From: Planctomycetia bacterium | GTDB lineage: Bacteria > Planctomycetota > Phycisphaerae > UBA1845 > Fen-1342 | Reading direction: 5' to 3' | NCBI GenBank assembly: GCA_015709575.1 | Contig: CP054190.1 | Coordinates: 1,302,001 to 1,366,000 of the forward strand | Length of the DNA: 64,000 nucleotides | Part shown: positions 7,458 through 15,652 of the stretch, in pieces | How the letters are laid out: each line of letters begins with the position of its first letter | How positions within the stretch are numbered: the first letter of the stretch is position 1 | The notes under the pieces: generated by a model | The model's database searches: none | Seen by the model: only the letters and a program-made list of their open reading frames with translations | What the model was told of the DNA's origin: nothing | Program-made: the position numbers and the translations under genes

Positions 7458-8296
7458 CTAGGTTCTGTCTGACGGATCAAGAACTCTCAGATACCTCAGC
7501 ATGATTCCGAGCTGCACAAAGGCGAGGAAGTTCAGTCCGAGCTTTTCGTAGCGGGTTCCGAGCCGGCGGCATTCCTTGAGCCAGCCGACCGCCTGTTCGA
7601 TGCGGCAGCGTTTGCGGTAGGTGCGTTTATCGAATCGCTCGCCGGCCGGCCGCGGCTGGTTGGCGCGATGCGGGATGACCGGCTCCACGCCGCAGCCAGT
7701 CAGGAACGTCCGCAGCGAGTCGTAGCTATAGCCTTTGTCGCCGGCCAGCTTGGCGGGCCAGCCGATGCGGCGTGGCCGGCGCACGCTGTGCATCACTTGG
7801 CAGAGTTGCGTCGCTTCGTGCGTCTGGCCCGCGGTGAGCGTGGCGCCGAGGATAAGGCCGTGGCCGTCAGTAACCAGGTGGAGCTTGGATCCCCATCCGC
7901 CGCGGCTGCGGCCCAGGCCGTGGTCGGCGGGTTCGAGCCCGTCGTGCGGGTGCTTTTTTTACGCGCGCCGGCGGCGGCCCGGCTGGCGCGAATGCTGGTG
8001 CCGTCCACCAGCCAGAGGTCCCAGTCGATCTTGCCCTGCTTGTCGAGGCGGATCTGCAACGCTTTGAGCACGCGTTCGAAGGTGCCGTCGCGGCGCCAGC
8101 GATTGAAGCGATGGTTGACGCTTTGCCATTTGCCGTAGCGTTCCGGCAGGTCGCGCCACGGCGCTCCAGAGCGCAGAATCCAGAGCATTCCGTTGAGCAT
8201 GGTGCGATGATCGAGCCAGCGTCCGCCGCGGCCTTGCCGGGGAAAGAGGGCTGCGAGCATGCGCCATTGTTCATCAGTCAGTTCGTAGCGAGCCAT
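7458..8296 (-). CDS. IS5-family transposase with a -1 frameshift site
   Basis: Start ATG at 8296 behind GGAGG. The first frame gives MARYELTDEQWRMLAALFPR through LWLVDGTSIRASRAAAGARK (first DDE Asp in the WLVDG block). At 7954-7960 a run of seven A residues followed by G on the coding strand forms the classical slippery heptamer A AAA AAG; a -1 shift there joins it to the second frame, HPHDGLEPADHGLGRSRGGW, then LAGDKGYSYDSLRTFL (second Asp) and RIEQAVGWLKECRRLGTRYE (Glu), to LDPSDRT. Programmed frameshifting is known for the IS427 group, so this copy may be active. The TAG stop is formed by the CTAG target site. Confidence 0.82.
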
Positions 8297-8389
8297 CGTG
8301 TCCTCCATGACACGACGTATGCTGCGCGAAGCGAACAAAACGCGCAATACCTAACACGCGCCGTACTTGGCATCCGTCAGGCAGAACCT
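7460..8389 (-). mobile_element. IS5-family (IS427-like) insertion sequence, copy A
   Basis: Ends read AGGTTCTGTCTGACGGAT at the left and AGGTTCTGCCTGACGGAT (inverse) at the right, 17 of 18 matching. CTAG is present at both junctions (7458-7461 and 8388-8391), a palindromic target duplicated on insertion. One minus-strand transposase gene fills the element. It interrupts the RHS fragment. Confidence 0.88.
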
Positions 8390-8439
8390 AGGCAGGCCGT
8401 GCGCACCGACCCGCCGGAGACGCGATCAAAGCGTGGGGG

Positions 8440-8484
8440 TTGACACGCACTTGAAAAGTGTTAACGTATTACGTAAACTATAAC
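8440..8484 (+). promoter_or_regulatory. higBAp: Promoter-like region of the HigBA pair
   Basis: A consensus TTGACA lies at 8440-8445, just inside the former RHS stop. A TAACGT / ACGTAA near-palindrome sits at 8462-8476, where an operator would be expected. No -10 box at ideal spacing is convincing (AACGTA at 17 nt, TATAAC at 33 nt), so the exact promoter is not fixed. Confidence 0.35.
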
Positions 8485-8500
8485 GGAGCCGAAGCCGATC

Positions 8501-8836
8501 ATGGAAGTGAGCTTCGCCAGCCGGAGCATGCAGAAGGCTTGCTCGACCGAAAAAGACATGAAGAAGGCGTGGGGTGCCGCGATGGCCAAGAAGCTCCAGC
8601 AGCGATTGGCGGAGCTCGCAGCGGCCGATACGCTCGAGGTGATTTCGCGCCTCCCGCCTGCCCGCTGCCACGAATTGGCCGGGGACCGCAAGGGCCAGTT
8701 GTCGGTCGATTTGGTCCATCCGTATCGGCTGATCTTTGCACCGGATCACGATCCGCTGCCGGCAAAGCCCGACGGAGGGCTCGACCGGACGCAGGTGACC
8801 AAGATTCTCGTACTGGAGGTTTACGACCCGCATTGA
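8501..8836 (+). CDS. higB: HigB/RelE-type mRNA interferase toxin
   Basis: 111 aa. The pattern MEVSFASRSMQKACSTEKDM, LQQRLAELAAADTLEVISRL, PARCHELAGDRKGQLSVDLV, HPYRLIFAPDHD matches the plasmid-maintenance killer (HigB) branch of the RelE fold, in which the toxin cleaves mRNA on the ribosome. The toxin gene precedes the antitoxin, the usual reversed order of higBA. GGAG at 8485-8488 is 12 nt ahead of the ATG, a rather long spacing. Intact frame. Confidence 0.75.
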   Translation: MEVSFASRSMQKACSTEKDMKKAWGAAMAKKLQQRLAELAAADTLEVISRLPPARCHELAGDRKGQLSVDLVHPYRLIFAPDHDPLPAKPDGGLDRTQVTKILVLEVYDPH

Positions 8837-8912
8837 GGTACACACGCCGCCACAGAGAGAGGACGCGTGTGCTGAGGACGGCGAGCCAAGCACGCCGGAG
8901 GAGAGCCAGCAC

Positions 8913-10010
8913 ATGATCAAGATGGGCAACAGACGGTACGCATACACGCCGGATTACGCCGTGGCGCCCGGTGCCACGCTTCAAGAGACGATCGACTCGT
9001 TGGGAATGACCCAGCGAGAACTCGCGGTGCGCACCGGGATGGCACCAAAGACGATCAACGAGATCATCAAAGGCAAGGCCGCTCTCACGCCCGACACCTC
9101 GGTGCTGTTGGAACGCGTGACCGGAGTGCCGTCCCGAATGTGGAACAACCTCGAGACGAACTATCGAGAACAGCTGGCGAAGATTGCGGATCGCGAGCGA
9201 TTGGAGGCCGACCTCGCGTGGATGAAGACGATACCCACCAAGGAGCTCATCTCGCGCGGCACGATTGAACCGACCACTGACAAAGTGACGTTGCTCCACT
9301 CGGTTCTGAAGTTCTTCGGAGTGGGCAGCTCAGAGCAGTGGACGCAGGTCTGGATGCAGCCGGAGGCTGCGTATCGGAAATCGGAGCGGTTTGAGGCGCA
9401 CCCCGGCGCGGTCGCAACTTGGTTGCGACTCGGCGAACTCGACGCCCAGAAAATCGACACGAAGCCGTACGACCGCGTGCGTTTCCAGAAGGCGCTCACG
9501 ACAATCCGGTCGCTTACGATCCAATCTCCGGAAGTATTCGAGCCACGTATGCGCGAGGCGGCGGCAGAAGCCGGAGTCGCGGTCGTCTTCGTCCCCGAGC
9601 TCAAGAAGTGTCCAATTAGCGGTGTCGCACGTTGGCTGACACCCGACAAAGCACTGATTCAACTCAGCCTGCGATACAAGACCGAGGATCAGTTCTGGTT
9701 CTCGTTCTTCCACGAGGCTGGGCACATCATGAACGACCCCAAGAAATCAGTGTCCATCGACGACGGTAACGGACACGGAACCGACGAGCGGGAAGAGCGA
9801 GCGAACCGATTCGCGGCCGACATGATGATCCCGGCCGTCCATGCCTCACGATTGCAGACGCTCACGACGCAGCCCAAGGTCACGCAATTCGCCAAGGAGA
9901 TCGGAATCGCTCCAGGAATCGTCGTTGGGCGCCTGCAACGCGAGGGCGTTCTCCCGTGGCCGAGCCCACTCAACTCGCTGAAGCGTCGATTCACTTGGAA
10001 AGATGAATGA
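8913..10010 (+). CDS. higA: HigA-type antitoxin fused to an ImmA/IrrE metallopeptidase
   Basis: 365 aa. Residues about 20-85 are a HigA-type XRE helix-turn-helix (MTQRELAVRTGMAPKTINEI, EIIKGKAALT). Residues about 210-320 hold a zinc peptidase domain of the ImmA/IrrE (DUF955) family with HEAGH at 267-271 and a downstream ERANRFAADMMIP helix that supplies the third ligand. In ICE and phage systems such peptidases cleave repressors; here the peptidase is joined to the antitoxin itself. GGAGGAG lies about 9 nt before the ATG. The gene is 76 nt after higB and clearly in the same operon. HTH-ImmA fusions behind RelE/HigB-like toxins are known; what the peptidase cuts is not. Confidence 0.8.
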   Translation: MIKMGNRRYAYTPDYAVAPGATLQETIDSLGMTQRELAVRTGMAPKTINEIIKGKAALTPDTSVLLERVTGVPSRMWNNLETNYREQLAKIADRERLEADLAWMKTIPTKELISRGTIEPTTDKVTLLHSVLKFFGVGSSEQWTQVWMQPEAAYRKSERFEAHPGAVATWLRLGELDAQKIDTKPYDRVRFQKALTTIRSLTIQSPEVFEPRMREAAAEAGVAVVFVPELKKCPISGVARWLTPDKALIQLSLRYKTEDQFWFSFFHEAGHIMNDPKKSVSIDDGNGHGTDEREERANRFAADMMIPAVHASRLQTLTTQPKVTQFAKEIGIAPGIVVGRLQREGVLPWPSPLNSLKRRFTWKDE

Positions 10011-10051
10011 GCGCTGCGTCGCACGACCTTGTTGTTCGTTTTGCTCGGGGG

Positions 10052-10074
10052 AACCGAACCTTCATGGTTCGGTT
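10052..10074. repeat. GGTTCGG palindromic repeat
   Basis: Stem AACCGAACC (10052-10060) / GGTTCGGTT (10066-10074) with loop TTCAT. The core 19-mer CCGAACCTTCATGGTTCGG recurs exactly at 12798-12816. A second unit directly downstream, CCGAACCTTAG / GGTTCGG, has been split by IS1182 copy B. GGTTCGGTTCGGACGAG follows both units (10066-10082 and 11553-11569). REP-like. Confidence 0.65.
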
Positions 10075-10097
10075 CGGACGAGGGAGCCGAACCTTAG

Positions 10098-11547
10098 CAG
10101 CCCGTTGAACAACCGGCGTTTCGCTATGCGGCCTCCAGCTGGCGCGCGTCGGGCATGTCGAGCGGGGGTCTCCGGTTCCGACAGTGAAGCGGCGCGATGC
10201 GGATGACCAACCCGCGCCACAGACCCTTTGCGACGGCCAACAGCGCGCGCGCAGGCCGCGACGGCCCGGCCCTGCAGGCTCCGCGGCGTGCCGACCCCGA
10301 ACAACTTCCGCAGAATCACGCCCGGGTTGTACGCCGCCGCGTGAATCACGTAGCGCTTCGCCACGTTCTCCAACCCCGCAGCCAGCTTCGCCTCCCGCCG
10401 CCGGTCTCGCAGGTGTGCGCGAAGCTGCGTTCGCAGAGCACACGCCGGAGCCGCTGGAGTCGTCGCCCCGGCGCCCATGAATTCGGCGGCGGTTGTTGCG
10501 GAAAGCCCGCTCCTGCTCCGCGGGCTTGTCGCCCCAGACACGCGACTGCGACTCATCCTTCTCGCTGATGTACGTGCGAATGCCCCACGCGGCACACTGC
10601 GCCAACGTTTCATTCTTGTGATACCCGCTGTCGGTCGCCAGATCGCGGAGTTCGCTCTTGCTGCCCGCCCGCATCAGATTCAGCTGCGCCGCCACCAGCG
10701 TCTGCGTCAGGCTCTCCGGATCGCTGCGGTCCCCCGGCTGCACCGTCGCCGCCAGCAGCAGCTCGCTCTCCGTGTCCACTGCGTGCTCGGCCTTGTGCGC
10801 GATGTGCGTCGTGCCGTCCTTCATCTTCGCAATCCGGCCGTCCGGCTCGGTCGTCGACTGCCAGTCGTCATTCGAGAGCTTCTTGCCCTGCGCTTCTGGT
10901 CGAACCTTTTCAGATCATCGTCGGTCGGATCTTCGATGCCCGCTTCTTTCGCCAGCCGCCGCAGGTACTGCCTGTAATCCTCGCCCGTATCCTTGCGGAC
11001 GATGCTCTTGAGCGCCGCATTGGCCTCCAGCAGCGTCGCATCCACGCCAACCGCCTGACCCTTCAGCAGCTTCTTGAGCGCGCGATCCCCAGCACGAACG
11101 CGAAGACCTCCTCGTGCACCTCCAGCGGCAGCCGCTTGCGAATGTTCGTCAGCGACGAATGGTCCGGCGTCGTCTCCGTCAGGCCGAATCCAGGAAGCTC
11201 TTGAGTGAGTTCGAGTCCGCACACCGCCACGCGATCCCACGCTGGCTCTCCAGCCCCTCGAAGTAGCCGATCAGCAGCATCCGGAAGTACACCCCGGCGG
11301 AATCCCCGGCCGGCCCTGCTCGGCGTAAAACGTCCGGCAGCGCTCCTCGACCCAGCGATCGAACTCCGCTTCACCCAACAGCTTGTTGAGCTGGTCGTAG
11401 AACGGATGACCCGGCCCCCGCGCCACCCTCGCAGCCGGAATCCACAGCTCTTCCTGCCGCTCGCCGCCACGCTGTCCCAACGCCATCACGCGTCCTCCTT
11501 GACACTTCCATTATCACACGGCCGGCAAGGGGTTTTTCAACGGGCTG
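10098..11547 (-). mobile_element. IS1182-family insertion sequence, copy B
   Basis: 1450 bp with the same CAGCCCGTTGAA / TTCAACGGGCTG ends as copy A. Target duplication TTAG at 10094-10097 and 11548-11551. It sits in the loop of a GGTTCGG palindromic repeat. It differs from copy A by several single-base or short indels and few substitutions. Confidence 0.9.
10124..11486 (-). pseudogene. IS1182-family transposase, frameshifted (copy B)
   Basis: Same layout as copy A: start MALGQRGGERQ at 11486, end DARQLEAA at 10124. The frame breaks early after YAEQGRPGIPPG (a base missing near 11293), again near 11190, near 11075, near 10890 and near 10390. The indels differ from those of copy A, so the copies decayed independently after separating, or were independently damaged. 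No active product is expected. Confidence 0.85.
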
Positions 11548-11635
11548 TTAGGGGTTCGGTTCGGACGAGCGAAACGGAATCGAAAAAGTCTCTCCGGACG
11601 CGCGAGACTTTTTTTCGAAGAGAGTGCGTTTCCCT

Positions 11636-12490
11636 CTAGGTTCTGTTTGACGGATCGAGGATTCGTAGACATCGCTGGATCATGGCGAGCGTGATCATGG
11701 CGAGGAAGTGTCGGGCGAGCTTCTCGAATCGGGTGGCGATGCGGCGGCAGTGTTTGAGCCAGCCGATGCAGCGTTCGACGACGTTTCGCCGGCGGTACTG
11801 GTCTTTGTCGAGCGGCAGCGTGGGCTGGTCGCTGCGGGTTGGGATGACGGCTTGGATGCGTCGCCGCCGCAGCCAGCGCGGATGCGGCCGTAGCTGTAGC
11901 CTTTGTCGCCAGCGACGGCGTTGGGCCGCCGCCGGCGTCGGATTCGGATGGTGTCGAGGAGCGTCTCGAATGACTTCGACTCTCGTGCGCTTTGCCCCGC
12001 GGTCGCCAACGCCCCGAGCGGAACGCCGCGGCCGTCGGTCACCAGATGAAGTTTCGTGCCAAAGCCGCCGCGCGATCGTCCCAGGGCGTGGTCGGCCGGC
12101 TCGATTTCGCCCCTTTTTACCGGCTCCGGCCGCAGCGGCGTGGGCGCGAATGTTCGAGCCGTCGACGTCGAAGACGCTCCAGTCGATGCGTCCGTCTTCG
12201 TCAAGCTGCACATGCAGGTGATGCAGCATGCGCTCGAACAGCCCGTCGCGCGTCCAGCGGCGGAAGCGATGGTAGACGCTCTGCCAGCGCCCGTAGCGTT
12301 CGGGCATGTCACGCCGGGGCGCTCCGCTGTTGAGCACCCAGAAGATGCCGTTGAGCGTGGTGCGGTGATCGTTCCAACGCCCGCCGCGATGTTGCTTCGG
12401 CAGCAGCGGCGCCAGCCGCTCGAAGCCCTCGTCCGACAACTCATAACGCCGGCCACGTGGCGCGCCGCCGCTTGTCGAGCCTCTTGCCAT
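11636..12490 (-). pseudogene. IS5-family transposase with out-of-frame DDE core
   Basis: Start ATG at 12490 behind AGGAGG. The N-terminus is normal (RRYELSDEGFERLAPLLPKQ, WSVFDVDGSNIRAHAAAAGA), and so is the C-terminus (RRRIQAVIPTRSDQPTLPLD, VVERCIGWLKHCRRIATRFE to ILDPSNRT). Between about 12110 and 11880 the true protein (EPADHALGRSRGGFGTKLHL, VAGDKGYSYGRIR) is in another frame, entered at an AAAAAGGGG run and left by an apparent one-base deletion near 11878. The two changes cancel, so one long open frame remains but it would make nonsense across the catalytic core. Unlike copy A, the A-run does not give a simple -1 shift. Confidence 0.75.
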
Positions 12491-12584
12491 CGTCGACCTC
12501 CTTGTCGTCGACAACAGCATGCAACAGAAAACCACAACGCGCAACCCGTACAAATACCGAACAGCGATCCGTCAAACAGAACCT
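11638..12584 (-). mobile_element. IS5-family insertion sequence, copy B
   Basis: Perfect 20-bp inverted ends AGGTTCTGTTTGACGGATCG (from 11638 and, inverse, to 12584). CTAG at both junctions (11636-11639 and 12583-12586). The ends are near-identical to those of copy A but the transposases differ throughout, so these are two related elements and not recent duplicates. Confidence 0.88.
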
Positions 12585-12649
12585 AGTTGAAACGTCGTAT
12601 TGAAATGATGCGACCCGCCAGTTAACGCGCAACGCCCGGGTCGAGAGAC

Positions 12650-12757
12650 CTGGGCGGCAGCGGCGATCCGACGGTCCTGCGGAAGTACACGTGGGGATTG
12701 GATTTGAGCGGACTCAATGGCAACCCAAGCGTCGGCGGGCTGCACGGGTCGGGCGGC
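12650..12757 (+). pseudogene. RHS remnant
   Basis: A short stretch encodes LGGSGDPTVLRKYTWGLDLS then GLNGNPSVGGLHGSGG, clearly homologous to the 6895-7010 part of the larger RHS fragment (GGDPTVLRQYTWGLDLSGQD). Both sides run into repeats. Only about 36 codons survive. Confidence 0.65.
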
Positions 12758-12797
12758 CCCGCCCGACCGATTTCGATGTCGGGTTCCCTCCCCTGAT

Positions 12798-12816
12798 CCG
12801 AACCTTCATGGTTCGG
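12798..12816. repeat. GGTTCGG palindromic repeat, second exact copy
   Basis: CCGAACCTTCATGGTTCGG, identical to the unit at 10054-10072. It marks the junction between the RHS remnant and the TPR remnant. Confidence 0.6.
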
Positions 12817-12834
12817 TTTCGCTCAGGCGGGTGG

Positions 12835-13173
12835 TTCCAAAATGTCGGCGGGCCCCTGCTGGCGCGTCTGGATCGCCTGGACGAGGCCGAGAGCTGTTGG
12901 CGCGAAGTGCTCGATCAGCGCCGACGAGTCGTGGGCGACTTTCATCCGCATACGATCAACACGATCGCGAGCCTGGGAGAGTTGCTGCAGCGCCGCAGCC
13001 GGTGGGCCGAGGCCGAGTCGCTGCTGCGCGAAGCGCTGGACAAGCGCCTGCGCGTGTTCGGAGAAAGCCACGCGGTTACGATCGAATCGGGCCGCGCCCT
13101 TGCGGAGCTGCTCAACTCGCAAGGTCGCGCCGTGGAGGCCGACGCCTTGCCGCGCGGCGGCGACGATCGATAG
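12835..13173 (+). pseudogene. TPR (kinesin-light-chain-like) protein remnant
   Basis: The frame encodes two to three TPR units: LARLDRLDEAESCWREVLDQ, DFHPHTINTIASLGELLQRR, SRWAEAESLLREALDKRLRV, GESHAVTIESGRALAELLNS, ending RGGDDR with TAG. The units resemble the TPR part of planctomycete Ser/Thr kinases such as the one at 41-43 kb. No start or kinase part is present, and the fragment begins abruptly after a palindromic repeat, so it is likely the 3' end of a gene lost by rearrangement. Confidence 0.6.
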
Positions 13174-13333
13174 GCCGCCGGGTCGGGAGAATGACGCAGT
13201 AACGCCGAGGTCGTACACAATTGCGCGCAGGCCGCGCAGTCGTCAATGCAACCGGTGGCGACCGATCGGCGGCGATTCCGGTGAGAGAGGGAGGCGCTGG
13301 CAACAAGCGGGCGCGTTGCGGGCGCAGCACCCG

Positions 13334-13651
13334 CTACGCCGAGACATCCAGATTTCCGCCCACCGTTCCGCCGTCTGGCTCTTTCGGGGGTTCGTCGTCG
13401 GCAGGCTCGTCGTGCGACTCGCCGCGGCCGGACGATCGCCCTTGGCCACCGCTGCCCTCGGCATCGGCGTAGACGGATCCATCCGCGCCGTCGTTGGAAA
13501 CCGCCCCCTCGAGCTTTCGCGCAAATGCTGCCGGATCGACCCGTTCCGCCTCGCTGACCTCGCCGCGCTGGCGCTCTTCAGCCGCCCGCTTCGCGGCGGC
13601 CGGTGAGCCGAGAACCGACGTCAGCCAGTTCGGGGGCGGAATCGCGGACAT
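13334..13651 (-). CDS. Small hydrophilic protein, planctomycete-type, unknown function
   Basis: 105 aa: MSAIPPPNWLTSVLGSPAAA, then a charged helix AAEERQRGEVSEAERVDPAA and a long acidic, disordered tail (DGADGSVYADAEGSGGQGRS, DDEPPKEPDGGTVGGNLDVS). The layout, with an N-terminal 'ILG/VLGS' segment, a charged helix, a low-complexity middle and a short hydrophobic C-terminal motif (LDVSA), is one I associate with small planctomycete proteins. It looks coding and stands between the island and the molybdenum-cofactor genes. No function is proposed. Confidence 0.5.
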   Translation of the reverse strand: MSAIPPPNWLTSVLGSPAAAKRAAEERQRGEVSEAERVDPAAFARKLEGAVSNDGADGSVYADAEGSGGQGRSSGRGESHDEPADDEPPKEPDGGTVGGNLDVSA

Positions 13652-13745
13652 TGCCCTCTTATCGGCATGTTGGCAGTGAGCGCTCCACCGCCGGCGGTTC
13701 GCCGGATGGTCAGGCGTTCTCGTCGACGCAGGGCGCGGCAGGGGG

Positions 13746-14360
13746 CTATTCCCCCGCTGCCAGCTCCGATTCAGCGCGATGCAGATCCTCCGGCGTGTCG
13801 ATGTCCAGTCGCGCGCCGTCGAGCCGCACGGTTGTCATGCTCGTAGCATTGGCCTCGATAACGGCTTTCGCCCCGCGATCCCCTGCCAGCGCGCACAGGG
13901 CATCCCGGTGCCGCGCGTCGAACAGCGCCGGTGGCCCGACAACGCCGCACTCTGTGCCCACGATCGTGACGGAGGGGGGGCGGAGCGCGGACGCCAGCGC
14001 CCGCAGATGCCCGGCGGTGACCCCCGGCTGATCAACCAGAATCAGCAGTACGCTGGATTCCAAACCGGCCGCCCGCACACCGGTCCGGATCGATGTGCTC
14101 ATCCCCTCAGCCCAATCCCGGTTCTCCACCACGCGGACGGCCAACTCGCGGATCTCCGCGCTCACCGCATCCGCCGCGGCGCCGACCACCACGATCACCG
14201 GCCCCAGTCCGCTGTCGAGCGCCGTCTGCACTGCTCTGCGGATGAGCGAAGCGCCGCCGATGCGTGCAAGTTGCTTCGGGTTTCCCAGGCGCGACGAGCC
14301 ACCCGCGGCCAGCACGATCAGCGTGATCGGCGGTCGGGGCTCCGTAGCGGCGACGTTCAT
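13746..14360 (-). CDS. mocA: MocA-type nucleotidyltransferase (molybdenum cofactor cytidylyltransferase family)
   Basis: 204 aa. The nucleotide-binding motif LAAGGSSRLGNPKQL is at the N-terminus, followed by LILVDQPGVTAGHLRALASA, the metal-binding block of MobA/MocA proteins. MocA transfers CMP to molybdopterin to make the MCD form used by xanthine-dehydrogenase-type enzymes. The ATG at 14360 overlaps the stop of xdhC (ATGA), which fixes the start and shows coupling. An upstream in-frame start would lie deep in xdhC. With XdhC it should mature a molybdenum hydroxylase encoded elsewhere. Confidence 0.85.
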   Translation of the reverse strand: MNVAATEPRPPITLIVLAAGGSSRLGNPKQLARIGGASLIRRAVQTALDSGLGPVIVVVGAAADAVSAEIRELAVRVVENRDWAEGMSTSIRTGVRAAGLESSVLLILVDQPGVTAGHLRALASALRPPSVTIVGTECGVVGPPALFDARHRDALCALAGDRGAKAVIEANATSMTTVRLDGARLDIDTPEDLHRAESELAAGE

Positions 14361-15571
14361 GAAGTCGATTGTGCCGGGCATGTGACGCTCGCGCGAGTCG
14401 CCTCGGTCGTCCCGGCAGGCGTGGGCGCGCACACCGATGTCATCTCATCCGCTGCGGGCGTGTGGATCGGCCGGTCCAGATCGCGCAGCGATTCCGCGCT
14501 GCGCCGATTCCTGACGGCGATGATCTCCGCAATGACGGCGGCCGCGATTTCTGATGGTGTCTCCGCGCCGAGGTCCAGCCCCACCGGCCCGTACAGCCGG
14601 GATCGCAATTCATCGGACAGCGCGATCCCGTGCTTCTGCAACTCCGCGCAGAGCGCCGCGGCGCGCGTCGCCGGCCCGAGCAGGCCGATGTACGTGACTT
14701 CGGTTGTCGCCCACTGCCGCAGCCAGGCCACGTCTGCGCTGAAATTGTGCGTCATCAGCAAGACCGCCGTTGATTCGTCCGCTTCCGCCAGCGCACGTGC
14801 GGCTCCGGCGTCGCCGGTAAAGACTTCGATTGCCCCTGCGGCGCGCGCTGCATCCATTCCGACCGCGCCGTCCGCACAGACAACCACCCGCCAGCCAACG
14901 TGCAGCCCGGCCGTGATCATCGCCGCCACGTCATAGCCCGAGCCGCAGATCACCAGCGTGGGCGGCGGGGCGATGCGCTCCAGGAAGAGGCCGACCCCCG
15001 ATTCGTGTATGTAGCCGACCGTCGGCGTCGCCGGGCAAAGTGTGGCTATTCGCGATCGGGCGCCGTCGAGAATGCTCGGCGGCAGTTCGCCGCTCAGTTG
15101 CGTCCCGTCGGACGACAGCAGCGACCGCGTGCCGACGGGCACGGTTGCATCGGTTGCGTCGATTACTGTGACGGCAATCGTCATTTGCCGATGATCCAGC
15201 CGCTGGCCCACAACATCGAGCAGCGCGGCGGCGTCCTCACCGCGCTCCAGCAGCACCCACACGACACCCTGGCACCCCAGGCCGAATGCGAACGCGACGT
15301 CGTCATCGGCGGACGTGTCGAATCTCACTACCGCGGCTCTGCCGGGCTTCGTCCGCCACCACGCCTTGCGTCCGACCTCGCGCTCCAGGCAGCCGCCGCT
15401 GATCGCTCCGATGCGCTCGCCGTCGCGCACCAGCAGCATCCGAGCGCCGGGTCGGCGATAGGTCGATCCGGCGACTCGCACAACGGTTGCAAGAAGCGTC
15501 TCAGCCCCGCGCGCTCGCGCTGCCTGCCAGCCGCGGATGATCTGTGTCATTTCACCCATTCGCGCTACCAT
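14357..15571 (-). CDS. xdhC: XdhC/CoxF family molybdenum-enzyme maturation protein
   Basis: 404 aa. N-terminal XdhC domain (TLLATVVRVAGSTYRRPGAR, MLLVRDGERIGAISGGCLER) and C-terminal Rossmann domain (LVICGSGYDVAAMITAGLHV, VLLMTHNFSADVAWL, EVTYIGLLGPATRAA). XdhC proteins bind molybdenum cofactor, support its sulfuration and deliver it to xanthine dehydrogenase-type enzymes. Starts at 15571, 15559 or 15550 are possible; all keep the full domain. About 55 residues after the Rossmann domain are low complexity. Lies 81 nt downstream of selD and overlaps mocA, so one operon. Confidence 0.88.
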   Translation of the reverse strand: MVARMGEMTQIIRGWQAARARGAETLLATVVRVAGSTYRRPGARMLLVRDGERIGAISGGCLEREVGRKAWWRTKPGRAAVVRFDTSADDDVAFAFGLGCQGVVWVLLERGEDAAALLDVVGQRLDHRQMTIAVTVIDATDATVPVGTRSLLSSDGTQLSGELPPSILDGARSRIATLCPATPTVGYIHESGVGLFLERIAPPPTLVICGSGYDVAAMITAGLHVGWRVVVCADGAVGMDAARAAGAIEVFTGDAGAARALAEADESTAVLLMTHNFSADVAWLRQWATTEVTYIGLLGPATRAAALCAELQKHGIALSDELRSRLYGPVGLDLGAETPSEIAAAVIAEIIAVRNRRSAESLRDLDRPIHTPAADEMTSVCAPTPAGTTEATRASVTCPAQSTS

Positions 15572-15652
15572 CCCGTGGAGACGCCGAAACCGTGCTGCAA
15601 CGAGATCCTGCTCCCTGGCGTTCCCGCAAGCAGGCGGGGTGCCGCGTGCCGA

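Larger units (their letters stand above)
11553..12660. repeat. Second copy of the 4.5-4.7 kb repeat, split by IS5 copy B
   Basis: Positions 11571-11637 and 12587-12660 together align, in inverse orientation, with about 4555-4700. Shared blocks include GAAACGGA(A/C)TCGAAAAAGTC, GAGACTTTTTTTCGA, GAGAGTGCG, then after the IS TGAAATGATGCGACCCGCCA and GTTAACGC. The hairpin inside is AAAAAGTCTC (11583-11592) / GAGACTTTTT (11604-11613). The IS5 element lies exactly at a CTAG in the middle. Confidence 0.65.

Noticed and set aside
13221..13679. Several short plus frames opposite the small hydrophilic protein
   Set aside because: Arg/Pro/Ser-rich shadows without start signals.
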